Assembly (NCBI RefSeq): GCF_030548295.1
Contig: NZ_JAUOSB010000003.1
Coordinates: 179,790 to 243,789 of the forward strand
Reading direction: 5' to 3'
Length of the DNA: 64,000 nt
Origin: Wenyingzhuangia sp. 2_MG-2023
Lineage (GTDB): Bacteria; Bacteroidota; Bacteroidia; Flavobacteriales; Flavobacteriaceae
In this document: positions 18,495 to 27,885 of the stretch, piece by piece
Layout: each line of letters starts with the position of its first letter
Position numbering within the stretch: the first letter of the stretch is position 1
Program-made: the position numbers and the translations under genes
Notes under the pieces: model-generated
Seen by the model: the letters and a program-made list of their open reading frames with translations, nothing else
What the model was told of the DNA's origin: nothing
Database searches by the model: none

Positions 18495-21400
18495 TTAAAA
18501 CTTTACATTTATCCCCAAAGAAATTTCTGTTTCAAGCGGATAACCTTCAATATTATTTTTGTAAGAATTTCTGTCTGATTTGTCATACGGGGTCCACACC
18601 AACAAATTGTTGGCGATTAATGAAACCCCTAGTGTTTCTACTCCCATTGATTTTGTAATGCGTTTATCAAACAAATAAGAAAATGATACGTTTCTAATTT
18701 TTAGATTGGTTTTGCTGTATAAAAAACGCGTGGAATTACGTACTGACCCAGTGCTTACACCCCAAATAGGCTGCGGAGCTAAGGCCAAATCTCCCTCTTC
18801 TTTCCATCTGTCTAATTGGTTTACTGATTGGTTGTCATCCATAATATTTAACCCATCAGAATTAACATCACGAGCAAAAGTGCTAAAACTATATCCTCCT
18901 ATAGTGTAGCTCATCAAGATACTTAACACATATTGATTTTTATAATTAAAAGTGTTGCTGATACTTCCAAAAAGATCTGAATCTGCTACCTTATCTGCTA
19001 CTCTATTGTCTACACTATAATCTTTGGTAATATTTCCTTCGGTATCGTACCACATTGGATATCCATCTCTAGGATCTACTCCTGCCCATCTAACTAAGTA
19101 AAACGTATTTTTACTCTTTCCTTCTTGAAGCCTGGTGTTTCCGTAGTTTTTTGGAACATTGTTGTACAACTCTAGGATCTTATTTCTATTACGTGAAGCA
19201 AGTATTTTTGTTTTCCAAGTAAAATTTTCTTTTTGAATATTGGTAGATTCTAAGGTAATTTCTACTCCCTTATTTTCTATTGCTCCAATGTTTCTCAATA
19301 CCGTGGTGTCTCCAATGGTTCTAGAAGCATCCAACGTACTAATCAAATCTGTGGTTTTATTTCTATAAAATTCTGTGGTGATGTCCAATCTTTTACCCCA
19401 TAATGCAATTCTAAACCCGAGATTTGTAATGTAGGTGGTTTCCCAACTCAAGTCAGGATTGGCTCCTGTTGAGATTCCAGCTCCAATAGTTCCCCCGTAC
19501 TGATAAGAATCGCTGATGCTATACACTCCATCAGGATTTTTGCTCCCATACCTTGAATTCCCATTGGTTCCGTAACTTCCTTTTAAACTCAATATGTCTA
19601 TGATTCTGCTCTTAAAAAAATCTTCTTTATGTAGGTTCCACGAAGCTCCAGCCGATAAAAAAGTTGCGTATTGTACGTTTTTTCCAAAATTGGAATTTCC
19701 ATCCTTTCTCCAGTTCAACACCAAATTATAACGTCCGTCGTAATGGTAAGACAACTGTGATAAATACGATGCTTTGGTGGTTGTATATTCACTAGCAGAT
19801 CCATCAGAAAACGATGCCAAACTTACCAATCTGACATGATCGTTTACAAAACCTGATCCAGAAGACGAGGTGACGTTGGTTTGATTCGATCCTAATTCTA
19901 TCCCCACAACACCAGACAAACGATGCAATCCCACTTGCTTGTTAAAATTCAATCTATGTATGGTATTCCAATTCAAATACATTGCGTTGTTATCATTAGC
20001 ATAACCAACAGGAACTCCTGAGTTGGTTCCAGACCAATTTTTCATGGATTGGTATATTTTTTCAGCATAATTGTTATAATCCACCCCAAACTGAGAGCTA
20101 AGTTTAAATACGTCACTTAGTTTGTAACTTAATTGAACAGACCCTTTGAATGAAAAAGCTTTTTGTCCGTTGTCATTTTGTTCTCTTTCAGCTAGCTCGT
20201 TAAAAAAACGCTTTTGAACCCAGTTAGGAGTTCCATCAGAATTGCTCCCTTCTATAACTTTGTAATACTGTCTAAACGTACCATCATCGTTGTATGGAGA
20301 AATGATGGGCAAGTTGCTATAATAATCATCTCCAGGTGTAAACGTGGTGTTTACATTGTAAGAACCCGATAACAAAAAGTTCAAATTTAGCTTGTCATTA
20401 AAATTGATATTGTTATTAGTAGAGATTGACATTCGTTGCTGCTTATTCCCTTTTAAAGTCATTTTATCTTCAAAATAAGAACCCGAAATACGATAGACCG
20501 CCTTTTGGTTTCCCCCAGATGCCGACAAATTTATTTGTGATGTTGATCCTACGTCAAAAAACTCATCATACCAATCTGTTTCTGTGGTAGAGTAACTGTT
20601 CATATCATTATCCGTATATGGAAAATAAGCAGGATCTCCTCCAGAGTTTAGGTAAGACTCTTTGGCAAGGGTTAAGTAATCTTTCGCATTCAATACTTTA
20701 AAACGTGTATCTTTATTGATGAATGAAATTCCGTGCCTAACTGAAATTTCCAAATCATTGTGATCGATTTTTCCTTTTTTTGTGTTAATTAAAATCACAC
20801 CGTTTGCACCATCTGCTCCGTAAATAGTTGTTGCTGATGCATCTTTTAACACAGTAATAGATTCAATATCATTGGGATTTAAAAAAGACAAGGGACTCAC
20901 ACTAGTTTGTATCCCTAAAATAGAATTGGTGGTTCCTCCTGTGGTAATTTGAATACCATCTACAATCCACAAAGGCTCATTAGAAGCTGTTAAAGAAGCA
21001 TCTCCTCTGATACTAACAGAATACCTTGGTCTAGAACTGGTAGCTCCGTTACTTTGAGAGCTAACTTCTAACCCTGGTATTATACCTTCTAATAATCTAT
21101 CTACTCTTTGTTGTGGCATGTTTTTAATATCTTCTGATTTAACTTGATAAGCACTTGATACTAAATCAGACTTTTTTTGGACAGTACCATAATTACTTGT
21201 AACAATTACTTCCTCTAAAGATTCAATAGCTTCTTTTAATACAATTGTTAGCTTTTTAGATTCATTAAGTTTAATTTCTTGAGTTTGAAATCCCATACTA
21301 GATATTTTAACAATACTACCAATAGGAATATCATTAATAATAAATTTTCCATCAAAGCCTGTTATAGACCATTTACTAGAATCATCTTTTAATAACAATG

Positions 21401-21854
21401 TTACTCCGCTTAATGGGTTCCCTAATTCATCTTGTACAATTCCTGTTAATTGTAATAGTTCTTGAAAATCAACATTTGGTATGCTTTTTTTCTTTTTAAA
21501 TAGTACAATTTGTTTATTAATGACTTTGTAATTAATGTTTGTTGATTCAAACATTTGTTCACACAAGTTGTCAATTGTTTTCCCTTCTGTTTTTAGCTTT
21601 ATTTTTTTATTCAATTCTGTATCATCTATACCCGATTGAATAAAAACGTAATCTGTTTTATTTTCTATTTTAGATATACATTCTCTGATTGAAATGTTCT
21701 CTATTATTATGGGTAAAGTATGAATTTGATCAATTATTGTATTAGCATACAAATTAACTGATGTACTTATCAATAAATTAAAAAACAACAAACACAAAGT
21801 GGTTTTACAACTGTTTGATAATGAAATCCGGTTTATTAGAAGATTTGTTTTCAT
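18495..21854 (-). CDS. SusC/RagA-family TonB-dependent outer-membrane transporter
   Basis: 1119 residues. Order: signal peptide; a STN domain (~residues 45-120) that contacts the FecR anti-sigma factor; a carboxypeptidase-like domain (~135-215, TGIVQDELGNPLSGVTLLL); the TonB plug (~220-350) containing GADGANGVILINTKKGK; then the 22-strand barrel, ending in a hydrophobic strand with Phe as the last residue. The STN domain marks it as a signal-transducing receptor, in agreement with fecR and the sigma gene directly upstream. It imports the substrate under SusD. Confidence 0.95.
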   Translation of the reverse strand: MKTNLLINRISLSNSCKTTLCLLFFNLLISTSVNLYANTIIDQIHTLPIIIENISIRECISKIENKTDYVFIQSGIDDTELNKKIKLKTEGKTIDNLCEQMFESTNINYKVINKQIVLFKKKKSIPNVDFQELLQLTGIVQDELGNPLSGVTLLLKDDSSKWSITGFDGKFIINDIPIGSIVKISSMGFQTQEIKLNESKKLTIVLKEAIESLEEVIVTSNYGTVQKKSDLVSSAYQVKSEDIKNMPQQRVDRLLEGIIPGLEVSSQSNGATSSRPRYSVSIRGDASLTASNEPLWIVDGIQITTGGTTNSILGIQTSVSPLSFLNPNDIESITVLKDASATTIYGADGANGVILINTKKGKIDHNDLEISVRHGISFINKDTRFKVLNAKDYLTLAKESYLNSGGDPAYFPYTDNDMNSYSTTETDWYDEFFDVGSTSQINLSASGGNQKAVYRISGSYFEDKMTLKGNKQQRMSISTNNNINFNDKLNLNFLLSGSYNVNTTFTPGDDYYSNLPIISPYNDDGTFRQYYKVIEGSNSDGTPNWVQKRFFNELAEREQNDNGQKAFSFKGSVQLSYKLSDVFKLSSQFGVDYNNYAEKIYQSMKNWSGTNSGVPVGYANDNNAMYLNWNTIHRLNFNKQVGLHRLSGVVGIELGSNQTNVTSSSGSGFVNDHVRLVSLASFSDGSASEYTTTKASYLSQLSYHYDGRYNLVLNWRKDGNSNFGKNVQYATFLSAGASWNLHKEDFFKSRIIDILSLKGSYGTNGNSRYGSKNPDGVYSISDSYQYGGTIGAGISTGANPDLSWETTYITNLGFRIALWGKRLDITTEFYRNKTTDLISTLDASRTIGDTTVLRNIGAIENKGVEITLESTNIQKENFTWKTKILASRNRNKILELYNNVPKNYGNTRLQEGKSKNTFYLVRWAGVDPRDGYPMWYDTEGNITKDYSVDNRVADKVADSDLFGSISNTFNYKNQYVLSILMSYTIGGYSFSTFARDVNSDGLNIMDDNQSVNQLDRWKEEGDLALAPQPIWGVSTGSVRNSTRFLYSKTNLKIRNVSFSYLFDKRITKSMGVETLGVSLIANNLLVWTPYDKSDRNSYKNNIEGYPLETEISLGINVKF

Positions 21855-21875
21855 GTATATATTCCTACTTAATTT

Positions 21876-22988
21876 TTAATAATTTTTATCCATTTCGAAT
21901 GTTGTACCAGAGAGTATTGTTAATGTTTCCAATACATCATTTAAATTTGTTGATAAATGAATTTTACCTGTACATTTATTATTCTTAGAGTTTTTACTGA
22001 TTTCTGAAAAAGAAACATTGTAGTATCTTGACAACTCTATTAAAATATCTTGTAAAGGCTTATCCTTAAATGTTAAATATCCTTTTCTCCATGAGTTGTA
22101 ATTCTCAGGAACAAACTTTTCCTTGGTAAATTTGTTTTCTTCTATTTTTACTAACTCATTTGGCACCATCATTAATTCTTTATTTTTATTAGAAACACTT
22201 ACAAAACCTTCAAATAGAAAAACTTGTTTAGCTAAACTGTTTTTATATGCTTTTAAATCGAATATTGTCCCATATACTTTCACGTCAAAATTGGTAGTTT
22301 TAACTATAAATGGTTTTGATTTGTCTTTAGCCACTTCTATATAAATTTCTCCTTCTACATAAATTGAGCGATTATTATCATTAAAACTTGAAGGAAATTT
22401 CACAGTAGTCCCTGAATTTATCCATAGTTTAGAACCATCAACTAGAGTCATCTGAGTTCTTTTACCATAGGGTACTTTTAAAGTATTATAACTTTCTTCA
22501 TTCGTATTTTTAATTACGGCTGTACCTAAATTAATTTCACCTGTTTTGGTTACGTTTAAAATTTCATTACTTGCTAAAGTGTAAGATTTCTCATTAGTTA
22601 TAAGTTCAATTTCATGAGATTCCGAAACTTGTTTTACGTATACTGTTGATTTTAATGGAGTCTCTTTTGTTGTATATCTAAATAAGAATACTATTAAAAT
22701 ACTTGCAGCAACTGCCAAATAAGTATTTAACAATCTTCGTTTCCTTACTAGAGGTTTTTTCTTTGTTTGGTTATTTAAAATCTTGTGATATAATGAGTCA
22801 CGTTCACTAATAGATAAAACAGAACTATGAAAACGAATTTTTTTAAAAGTACACTTAGCATTCTCAAAAGAAATTTTATCATGTGGATTTTTACGTAAAT
22901 AGGACTCCCAATATTTTTCACTAACTGGATCTTTTGTTAGCATATAACTTATAAAAGCTTCGTTTTTTAAAAAATCTTTTTCATTCAT
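21876..22988 (-). CDS. FecR-family anti-sigma factor
   Basis: 370 residues: a cytoplasmic N-terminal domain of ~85 residues, one membrane helix (~88-105, LAVAASILIVFLF), a periplasmic FecR domain (~150-260, with GSKLWINSGTTVKFPSSF) and a C-terminal STN-contacting domain. It relays occupancy of the SusC receptor to the sigma factor encoded ~108 bases upstream. The order sigma, fecR, susC, susD is the usual one in Bacteroidota. Confidence 0.92.
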   Translation of the reverse strand: MNEKDFLKNEAFISYMLTKDPVSEKYWESYLRKNPHDKISFENAKCTFKKIRFHSSVLSISERDSLYHKILNNQTKKKPLVRKRRLLNTYLAVAASILIVFLFRYTTKETPLKSTVYVKQVSESHEIELITNEKSYTLASNEILNVTKTGEINLGTAVIKNTNEESYNTLKVPYGKRTQMTLVDGSKLWINSGTTVKFPSSFNDNNRSIYVEGEIYIEVAKDKSKPFIVKTTNFDVKVYGTIFDLKAYKNSLAKQVFLFEGFVSVSNKNKELMMVPNELVKIEENKFTKEKFVPENYNSWRKGYLTFKDKPLQDILIELSRYYNVSFSEISKNSKNNKCTGKIHLSTNLNDVLETLTILSGTTFEMDKNY

Positions 22989-23096
22989 ATTATTAATTAT
23001 TACACAAGATGTTACTATGGCTATATATACAAGACTAACATGTCTATGTTATATCACCTATCTCAATGTTAAATAATTGTTAAGCCGAATAAAAAG

Positions 23097-23615
23097 TTAA
23101 AATAAGAGAGAAAATATGAACGTATTTAGTCCATTTTTACGAATATGGTTTAAAGCTTTTAAAATAAGATTTCTGCTAGATGCAACTGAAATACCCATAA
23201 TTTCAGAAATCATTTCATAACTATAATCTTGAGTATATCTAAAATAAATAATTTCACGCTGTCTCGGACTTAATTCTTTTAATACTGCATCTACCTTGTT
23301 TTTTAAGGTGATTTTAGACTCGTTGTCCATGATGACATCTTCAATACTTATTTCAATTTCAAAGGGAATATGTTGGTGATTAAAGTCGATTGGTAAGCTT
23401 TTGATAGATTTTTTATACTCTGTAAGTAGTTCATTTCTTAAACTTCTATACAAGTAAGCTTTTGTGTTAACAATATCAAATTTTTGTTTATTTAATATTT
23501 TTTCAAAAACACTCTGAATAGAATCTTTCACTACATCTTTCTCAAAACCAAGGTGTGTTCCATAATTATATAAATCATTAATATGTAATCTATAAATATA
23601 TTCTATTTGATTCAT
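23097..23615 (-). CDS. ECF RNA polymerase sigma factor paired with FecR
   Basis: 172 residues. Region 2 is marked by AYLYRSLRNELLTEYKK and region 4 by LSPRQREIIYFRYTQDYS, followed by the helix-turn-helix YEMISEIMGIS. It belongs to the FecI-like Bacteroidota sigma-70 family. It should direct transcription of the susC/susD operon when FecR signals that substrate is bound. Confidence 0.92.
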   Translation of the reverse strand: MNQIEYIYRLHINDLYNYGTHLGFEKDVVKDSIQSVFEKILNKQKFDIVNTKAYLYRSLRNELLTEYKKSIKSLPIDFNHQHIPFEIEISIEDVIMDNESKITLKNKVDAVLKELSPRQREIIYFRYTQDYSYEMISEIMGISVASSRNLILKALNHIRKNGLNTFIFSLLF

Positions 23616-23906
23616 TAAAAATATTGAAACATTAACACAAAACGTAGAGACAGGATAAAACGCAAGATACTATGATCTGATTCCCTTTTAAAAGATTGAC
23701 TTTAAAAGAGTAAAGATAAGAAATATAGAGATAATCAAATCTGTTGTGTAATAAAGTATTTGTTTACAATACTGTTATTATTATATGTGTAAAAAGGAGT
23801 TTTTATTTAATACATTTATCAAAAAACTATATATAAATATGAGAAATCAACACTTATGATGCATTAATATTTTCTCGTAAAATGCTGTTATTTTACAGGG
23901 CAATAA
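23616..23906. other. Non-coding stretch upstream of the sigma-factor gene
   Basis: About 290 very AT-rich bases with no ORF of coding quality. It must hold the promoter of the sigma gene, but I see no clear TAnnTTTG box at a convincing distance and no stable hairpin. Confidence 0.4.
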
Positions 23907-23972
23907 TTAAAATGAAATTTTATTCTTTTTTAAATTTATTTTAGTGTTTTTATTACTTCCTTTTTTTGCCAT
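23907..23972 (-). pseudogene. Truncated copy of the small Lys-rich gene
   Basis: A 21-codon frame (MAKKGSNKNTKINLKKNKISF) beginning 10 bases after the ychJ-like stop. Its first 11 codons and the 14 bases upstream match the 49-residue gene at 10574-10723 with a single mismatch. Then one A is missing from an A-run, the frame shifts and a stop soon follows. It is most simply a decayed duplicate, though translation of the short peptide cannot be excluded. Confidence 0.6.
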
Positions 23973-23982
23973 GAGTATTTAT

Positions 23983-24468
23983 TTAGGAATGATTGCCGTC
24001 TATATAACTCCAATGATTGTTTTCCTTTACAAAGCGAGATTCTTCATGAATAACATGCTCTTTTCCATTTTCTAAAAAATAAGCCTTAAATGTTACAAAA
24101 CCGACCTCTGAAGTAGTTTCTGATGTTTGTACAATCTCCAATTTTAACCATTGAACACTTTTTGCCCAAGTTTCTATTTCTTTTTTCTCTACAATAGGTC
24201 TCGTAGAAGAATGATGACTCAACATTAAATATTCAATATTTCCAAGAACATACGCAGTGTATCTAGATCTCATCAAACTAAGTGGTGTTTCTGCCAAGTA
24301 GATGTTTTTATGAATAGGTTCACAACACGTTTTGTACGAATGCTTAGATCCACAAGCACACAACACTCCTTCTCTATTTGCATTTGTTTTAGCTTCTAGA
24401 TTGAAACGATGTTTTTTAGAATCTTTTACCTCTTTTTGTTTCTGAATTAATTTTGAAAATTTAGACAC
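23983..24468 (-). CDS. YchJ-like SEC-C zinc-binding protein
   Basis: 161 residues. The SEC-C type zinc site is CACGSKHSYKTCCEPIH at about residues 37-53; the following NTF2-like middle domain carries TPLSLMRSRYTAYVLGN, the UPF0225/YchJ signature. A ~33-residue charged N-terminal extension precedes the usual family start. The frame opens with GTG at 24468, since no ATG is available before the zinc site. The function of the family is unknown. Confidence 0.85.
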   Translation of the reverse strand: MSKFSKLIQKQKEVKDSKKHRFNLEAKTNANREGVLCACGSKHSYKTCCEPIHKNIYLAETPLSLMRSRYTAYVLGNIEYLMLSHHSSTRPIVEKKEIETWAKSVQWLKLEIVQTSETTSEVGFVTFKAYFLENGKEHVIHEESRFVKENNHWSYIDGNHS

Positions 24469-24514
24469 TATGTAGTTAATTTATCACAAAAATACAATAG
24501 TATTTGTTTGCTTC

Positions 24515-25387
24515 TTATTTTTCCAAGCTTATTAAAATAAGTTTCTGTTTGCGTTTGTATTTTTTTCCTTTTAAACTTACACTAGATGCTTCTCTACTGA
24601 TATAAATAGTAGAATTATCTTTCCATGAGATAGCTTCTGTTTGATTGGCAAGTCCTAATTCTTCAAACAAGCTAATTTTTTTAAAATTCTGACTCTGCGT
24701 ACCCAAATTATTAATTTGAATTAAATAAGATTGATAATCTCTATCATATGCAGTGCCTAGAAAAACATCATTTACCGAGTTATAGGCTATAGAAGTCAAC
24801 ATGCAATTGATATCTATACTGTTTATTTTATGAGCGACGTGTTTTCCTTCGCTTGTTGGAATTTCATAAATAGTTGTTTTATGATCTCCCCAGTTTTTGG
24901 TAAACAAATACAGTTTGTTTTTATAAATGGTGATAGATTCGCAATCAAAATTTGTTTTGTGTTTGTTGATTTCAAAAGATGTTTGATCTTCATATGTATA
25001 ATAAATCTTTTCAGCTTTTGCTTTTTTACCTTTTTTTAAATCTTTTTTAGCTATTTTATATATCACCAAATTTGTTCTGTTTCCATAATTATTTCCGGTA
25101 TCTCCAACGTAAATATAATCTAAATCCTGAGTGATGGACTCCCAATCAATATTGGTTGCATTTTTTACTTTCACCGTTTTTTTTAATTTTCCTGTTTTAG
25201 CATTCAAAACATACAATTCAGGCTTTCCTCCAGAATCGTTAAACGTGATGATTTCCTTTTTATTCTTTAAATAAACAATTCCCGAAGTTTCATCAATATC
25301 ATTAGGAATATCTATTTTTTTTTCAATAACAATGTTTTGAGTACATGCAAATTGAGTCAATAATATAAAAACAAATAAAAATCTCAT
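24515..25387 (-). CDS. Lipoprotein with predicted beta-propeller fold
   Basis: 290 residues from ATG 25387, which opens directly onto a lipoprotein signal (MRFLFVFILLTQFACTQN). A longer frame to 25432 runs into the typA terminator and was rejected. The body has repeated strands and the phrases DETSGIVYLKNKKEIITFNDSGG and DWESITQDLDYIYVGDTGNN, cut here only by position, resembling SdiA-regulated or phytase-like six-bladed propellers. No catalytic residues can be assigned. Confidence 0.6.
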   Translation of the reverse strand: MRFLFVFILLTQFACTQNIVIEKKIDIPNDIDETSGIVYLKNKKEIITFNDSGGKPELYVLNAKTGKLKKTVKVKNATNIDWESITQDLDYIYVGDTGNNYGNRTNLVIYKIAKKDLKKGKKAKAEKIYYTYEDQTSFEINKHKTNFDCESITIYKNKLYLFTKNWGDHKTTIYEIPTSEGKHVAHKINSIDINCMLTSIAYNSVNDVFLGTAYDRDYQSYLIQINNLGTQSQNFKKISLFEELGLANQTEAISWKDNSTIYISREASSVSLKGKKYKRKQKLILISLEK

Positions 25388-25421
25388 ATTCCAGAATTTG
25401 GTTAAAACGAATGTATAAAAA

Positions 25422-25447
25422 AACTCCTTCAATTGCTTGAAGGAGTT
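25422..25447 (-). terminator. Terminator of typA
   Basis: An 11-bp perfect stem (AACTCCTTCAA at 25422-25432, complement at 25437-25447) with a 4-base loop, followed on the minus strand by a T-run. It lies 24 bases after the typA stop. Confidence 0.88.
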
Positions 25448-25471
25448 GTAGTAATTTTATAGAAAGAATTA

Positions 25472-27244
25472 TTATGCCTTAAAGGTAATTTTTCTCATTC
25501 TTAAACTTTCTGGAGTCACCTCTAAATATTCATCAGCTCTAATGTATTCCATACATTCTTCTAACGAAAAGTTTACTTTTGGAGCAATTTTCATTGCTTC
25601 ATCCGTACCAGATTTACGCATGTTTGTCAACTGCTTTCCTTTAATTAAGTTTACAGCCATATCATCAGATTTGCTGTTTTCACCAATTACTTGACCAATA
25701 TAAATTTCTTCGTTAATATCAATAAAGAACTTACCTCTATCTTGCAAACGGTCTAAAGCGTATGCAGTTGCTTTACCAGCAGCAGCAGAAACAATAGCTC
25801 CTTTTTCTTCTTCAGCAAATTCACCTTTGTAAGGACCATATTCACTAAACCTGTGGTTTATAATTGCTTGACCAGCAGTAGCTGTTAAAATTTTATTTCG
25901 TAAACCAATCAATCCACGAGATGGAATAGTAAACTCTAAGTGTTGTAAATCTCCTTTAGGTTCCATAACCATTAAATCTCCTTTACGCAAAGAAACTAAG
26001 TTTACTGCTTTAGAAGAAACTTCTTCAGGAACATCAATTGATAATGTTTCGTATGGTTCACATTTTTTACCGTCAATCTCTTTAAAAATTACTTGAGGAC
26101 GACCTACTTGTAATTCATACCCTTCACGTCTCATAGTCTCAATCAATACAGACAAGTGTAATACACCACGACCAAATACGTTAAACTTGTCTTCAGAATC
26201 CGTAGTTTCAACTTTTAAAGCTAAGTTCTTTTCTAATTCTTTAAACAAACGATCACGTAAGTGACGAGAAGTTACAAATTTACCTTCTTTACCAAAAAAT
26301 GGAGAGTTGTTAATAGTAAACAACATACTCATGGTAGGCTGATCAATTTCTGTTCTTGGCAATGCTTCAGGATTTTCTAAGTCAGCAATAGTATCACCAA
26401 TTTCAAAACCTTCAATACCTGTAATTGCACAAATATCTCCACATCTTACTGTCTCAACTTGTACTTTACCCATTCCTTCAAAAACGTGTAATTCTTTAAT
26501 TCTAACTTTTTTAGTTGAACCATCAGCTTTACATAACATGTAATCTTTACCAATATGTAAATCTCCACGGAAAATACGTCCGATAGCAATTCTACCTGTA
26601 AAAGCAGAAAAATCTAAAGAAGTAATTTGCATTTGAGGAGTTCCTTCGTTGTATTTTGTTGCTGGAATAGATTCTAATACAGCATCTAATAAAGGTACGA
26701 TATCTTCTGTTTGATTTTTCCAATCTGTACTCATCCAGTTGTTCTTTGCAGAACCATAAACTGTTGTAAAGTCTAATTGCTCTTCTGTAGCTTCTAAAGC
26801 AAACATCAAATCAAACACTTTTTCGTGAACGATATCTGGAGTACAGTTTTCTTTATCTACTTTGTTAACTACAACAATTGGAGTCAATCCTAAAGAAAGT
26901 GCTTTTCCTAATACAAAACGAGTTTGAGGCATTGGTCCCTCAAAAGCATCCACTAATAATAAAACACCATCAGCCATTTTTAATACACGCTCTACTTCAC
27001 CACCAAAATCGGCGTGACCAGGAGTATCAATAACGTTGATTTTTGTTCCTTTGTATTGAACAGATACGTTTTTAGAAAGAATTGTAATCCCTCTTTCACG
27101 TTCCAAATCATTGTTATCTAATAATAAGTCAGTACGTTCTTTACGTTCGTCTAATACTTTTGCTTGATCAATAATTTTATCTACCAAAGTAGTCTTACCG
27201 TGGTCAACGTGAGCTATAATAGCAATGTTTCTTATTTCTTGCAT
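25472..27244 (-). CDS. typA: Translational GTPase TypA/BipA
   Basis: 590 residues, normal family length. GTP-binding motifs: AHVDHGKTTLVDK (G1), DTPGHADFGGEV (G3) and NKVDKE (G4); switch I region RERGITI. The EF-G-like domains II, III and V follow, and the BipA C-terminal domain begins near the SRGLIGLRNKILTAT motif. BipA binds the ribosome and assists 50S assembly, mainly in cold or stress. A good -7 box lies 23 bases upstream of the start and a terminator follows, so the gene is monocistronic. Confidence 0.97.
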   Translation of the reverse strand: MQEIRNIAIIAHVDHGKTTLVDKIIDQAKVLDERKERTDLLLDNNDLERERGITILSKNVSVQYKGTKINVIDTPGHADFGGEVERVLKMADGVLLLVDAFEGPMPQTRFVLGKALSLGLTPIVVVNKVDKENCTPDIVHEKVFDLMFALEATEEQLDFTTVYGSAKNNWMSTDWKNQTEDIVPLLDAVLESIPATKYNEGTPQMQITSLDFSAFTGRIAIGRIFRGDLHIGKDYMLCKADGSTKKVRIKELHVFEGMGKVQVETVRCGDICAITGIEGFEIGDTIADLENPEALPRTEIDQPTMSMLFTINNSPFFGKEGKFVTSRHLRDRLFKELEKNLALKVETTDSEDKFNVFGRGVLHLSVLIETMRREGYELQVGRPQVIFKEIDGKKCEPYETLSIDVPEEVSSKAVNLVSLRKGDLMVMEPKGDLQHLEFTIPSRGLIGLRNKILTATAGQAIINHRFSEYGPYKGEFAEEEKGAIVSAAAGKATAYALDRLQDRGKFFIDINEEIYIGQVIGENSKSDDMAVNLIKGKQLTNMRKSGTDEAMKIAPKVNFSLEECMEYIRADEYLEVTPESLRMRKITFKA

Positions 27245-27266
27245 GGTGTGCTTTAAATTTAAAGCG

Positions 27267-27274
27267 CAAAAATA
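27267..27274 (-). promoter_or_regulatory. -7 promoter box of typA
   Basis: On the minus strand TATTTTTG matches the Bacteroidota housekeeping sigma box TAnnTTTG exactly. The spacing to the typA ATG at 27244 (about 22 bases) is suitable. Confidence 0.55.
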
Positions 27275-27364
27275 GTTAAAAGAACTTAGAAATTAGGATT
27301 CTACGTTGTTTATTATACAACCAGAAATAAAAACACACAAAACACTATATAACAACTAATTAGA

Positions 27365-27883
27365 TTAGTTTGCACTGAAAAAATCTTCAGGATAAGGCTC
27401 TCCTAGTTCTTTGGGAGTTAGTTTTCTACCCATTTCAAATGCATTTTCTACGGCAATTTCTTCAGTCCATTTTCCGACCACAATTTCTGGAGTTAAAAAT
27501 TCATAAGCTACAATTCCGTTGTACAACTGTTTGTCAGAAGTATAACTAAAGTGAATTACTAAAATATTGTTAAATACAAATCCATATCCCGTTTGTTCTT
27601 GCTCACCTTCTATCAGCCAACTTACTTCTATCTGATTACTAATCAAATCAATTTTCAGAGTTCCTGTGTAATAGCTTTTTTTTAAGTCAGGATTTCCTCC
27701 TACAATTTCATAAAGACCACAAATATTTACCATATTAATGGTGAAATCTGGATTTTGCTCTGCATACTCCAACAATTCTAACCTTTTCACCAGTTCCTTT
27801 TTTTTATCAGGTCTGTGTTTTAAGACTTGCTTGGATTTTTTATACCAAAATCTTAATGTTTGTTCAAAAGTTTCTGAGTGCAT
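27365..27883 (-). CDS. Conserved hypothetical protein
   Basis: 172 residues, no signal peptide and no membrane segment. The first ~55 residues are helical and basic (WYKKSKQVLKHRPDKKKE). The rest alternates short hydrophobic strands (GTLKIDLISNQIEVSWLI; GYGFVFNNILVIHFSY), suggesting a small beta-barrel or lipocalin-like sheet. I do not recognise the family. It is 2 bases downstream of the metallophosphoesterase stop, so the two are co-transcribed. Confidence 0.6.
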   Translation of the reverse strand: MHSETFEQTLRFWYKKSKQVLKHRPDKKKELVKRLELLEYAEQNPDFTINMVNICGLYEIVGGNPDLKKSYYTGTLKIDLISNQIEVSWLIEGEQEQTGYGFVFNNILVIHFSYTSDKQLYNGIVAYEFLTPEIVVGKWTEEIAVENAFEMGRKLTPKELGEPYPEDFFSAN

Positions 27884-27885
27884 TC

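Noticed and set aside
12315..23615. Polysaccharide utilisation locus
   Set aside because: SusC/SusD are present but no glycoside hydrolase, lyase or sulfatase is encoded; the only catabolic enzyme is an M16 peptidase.
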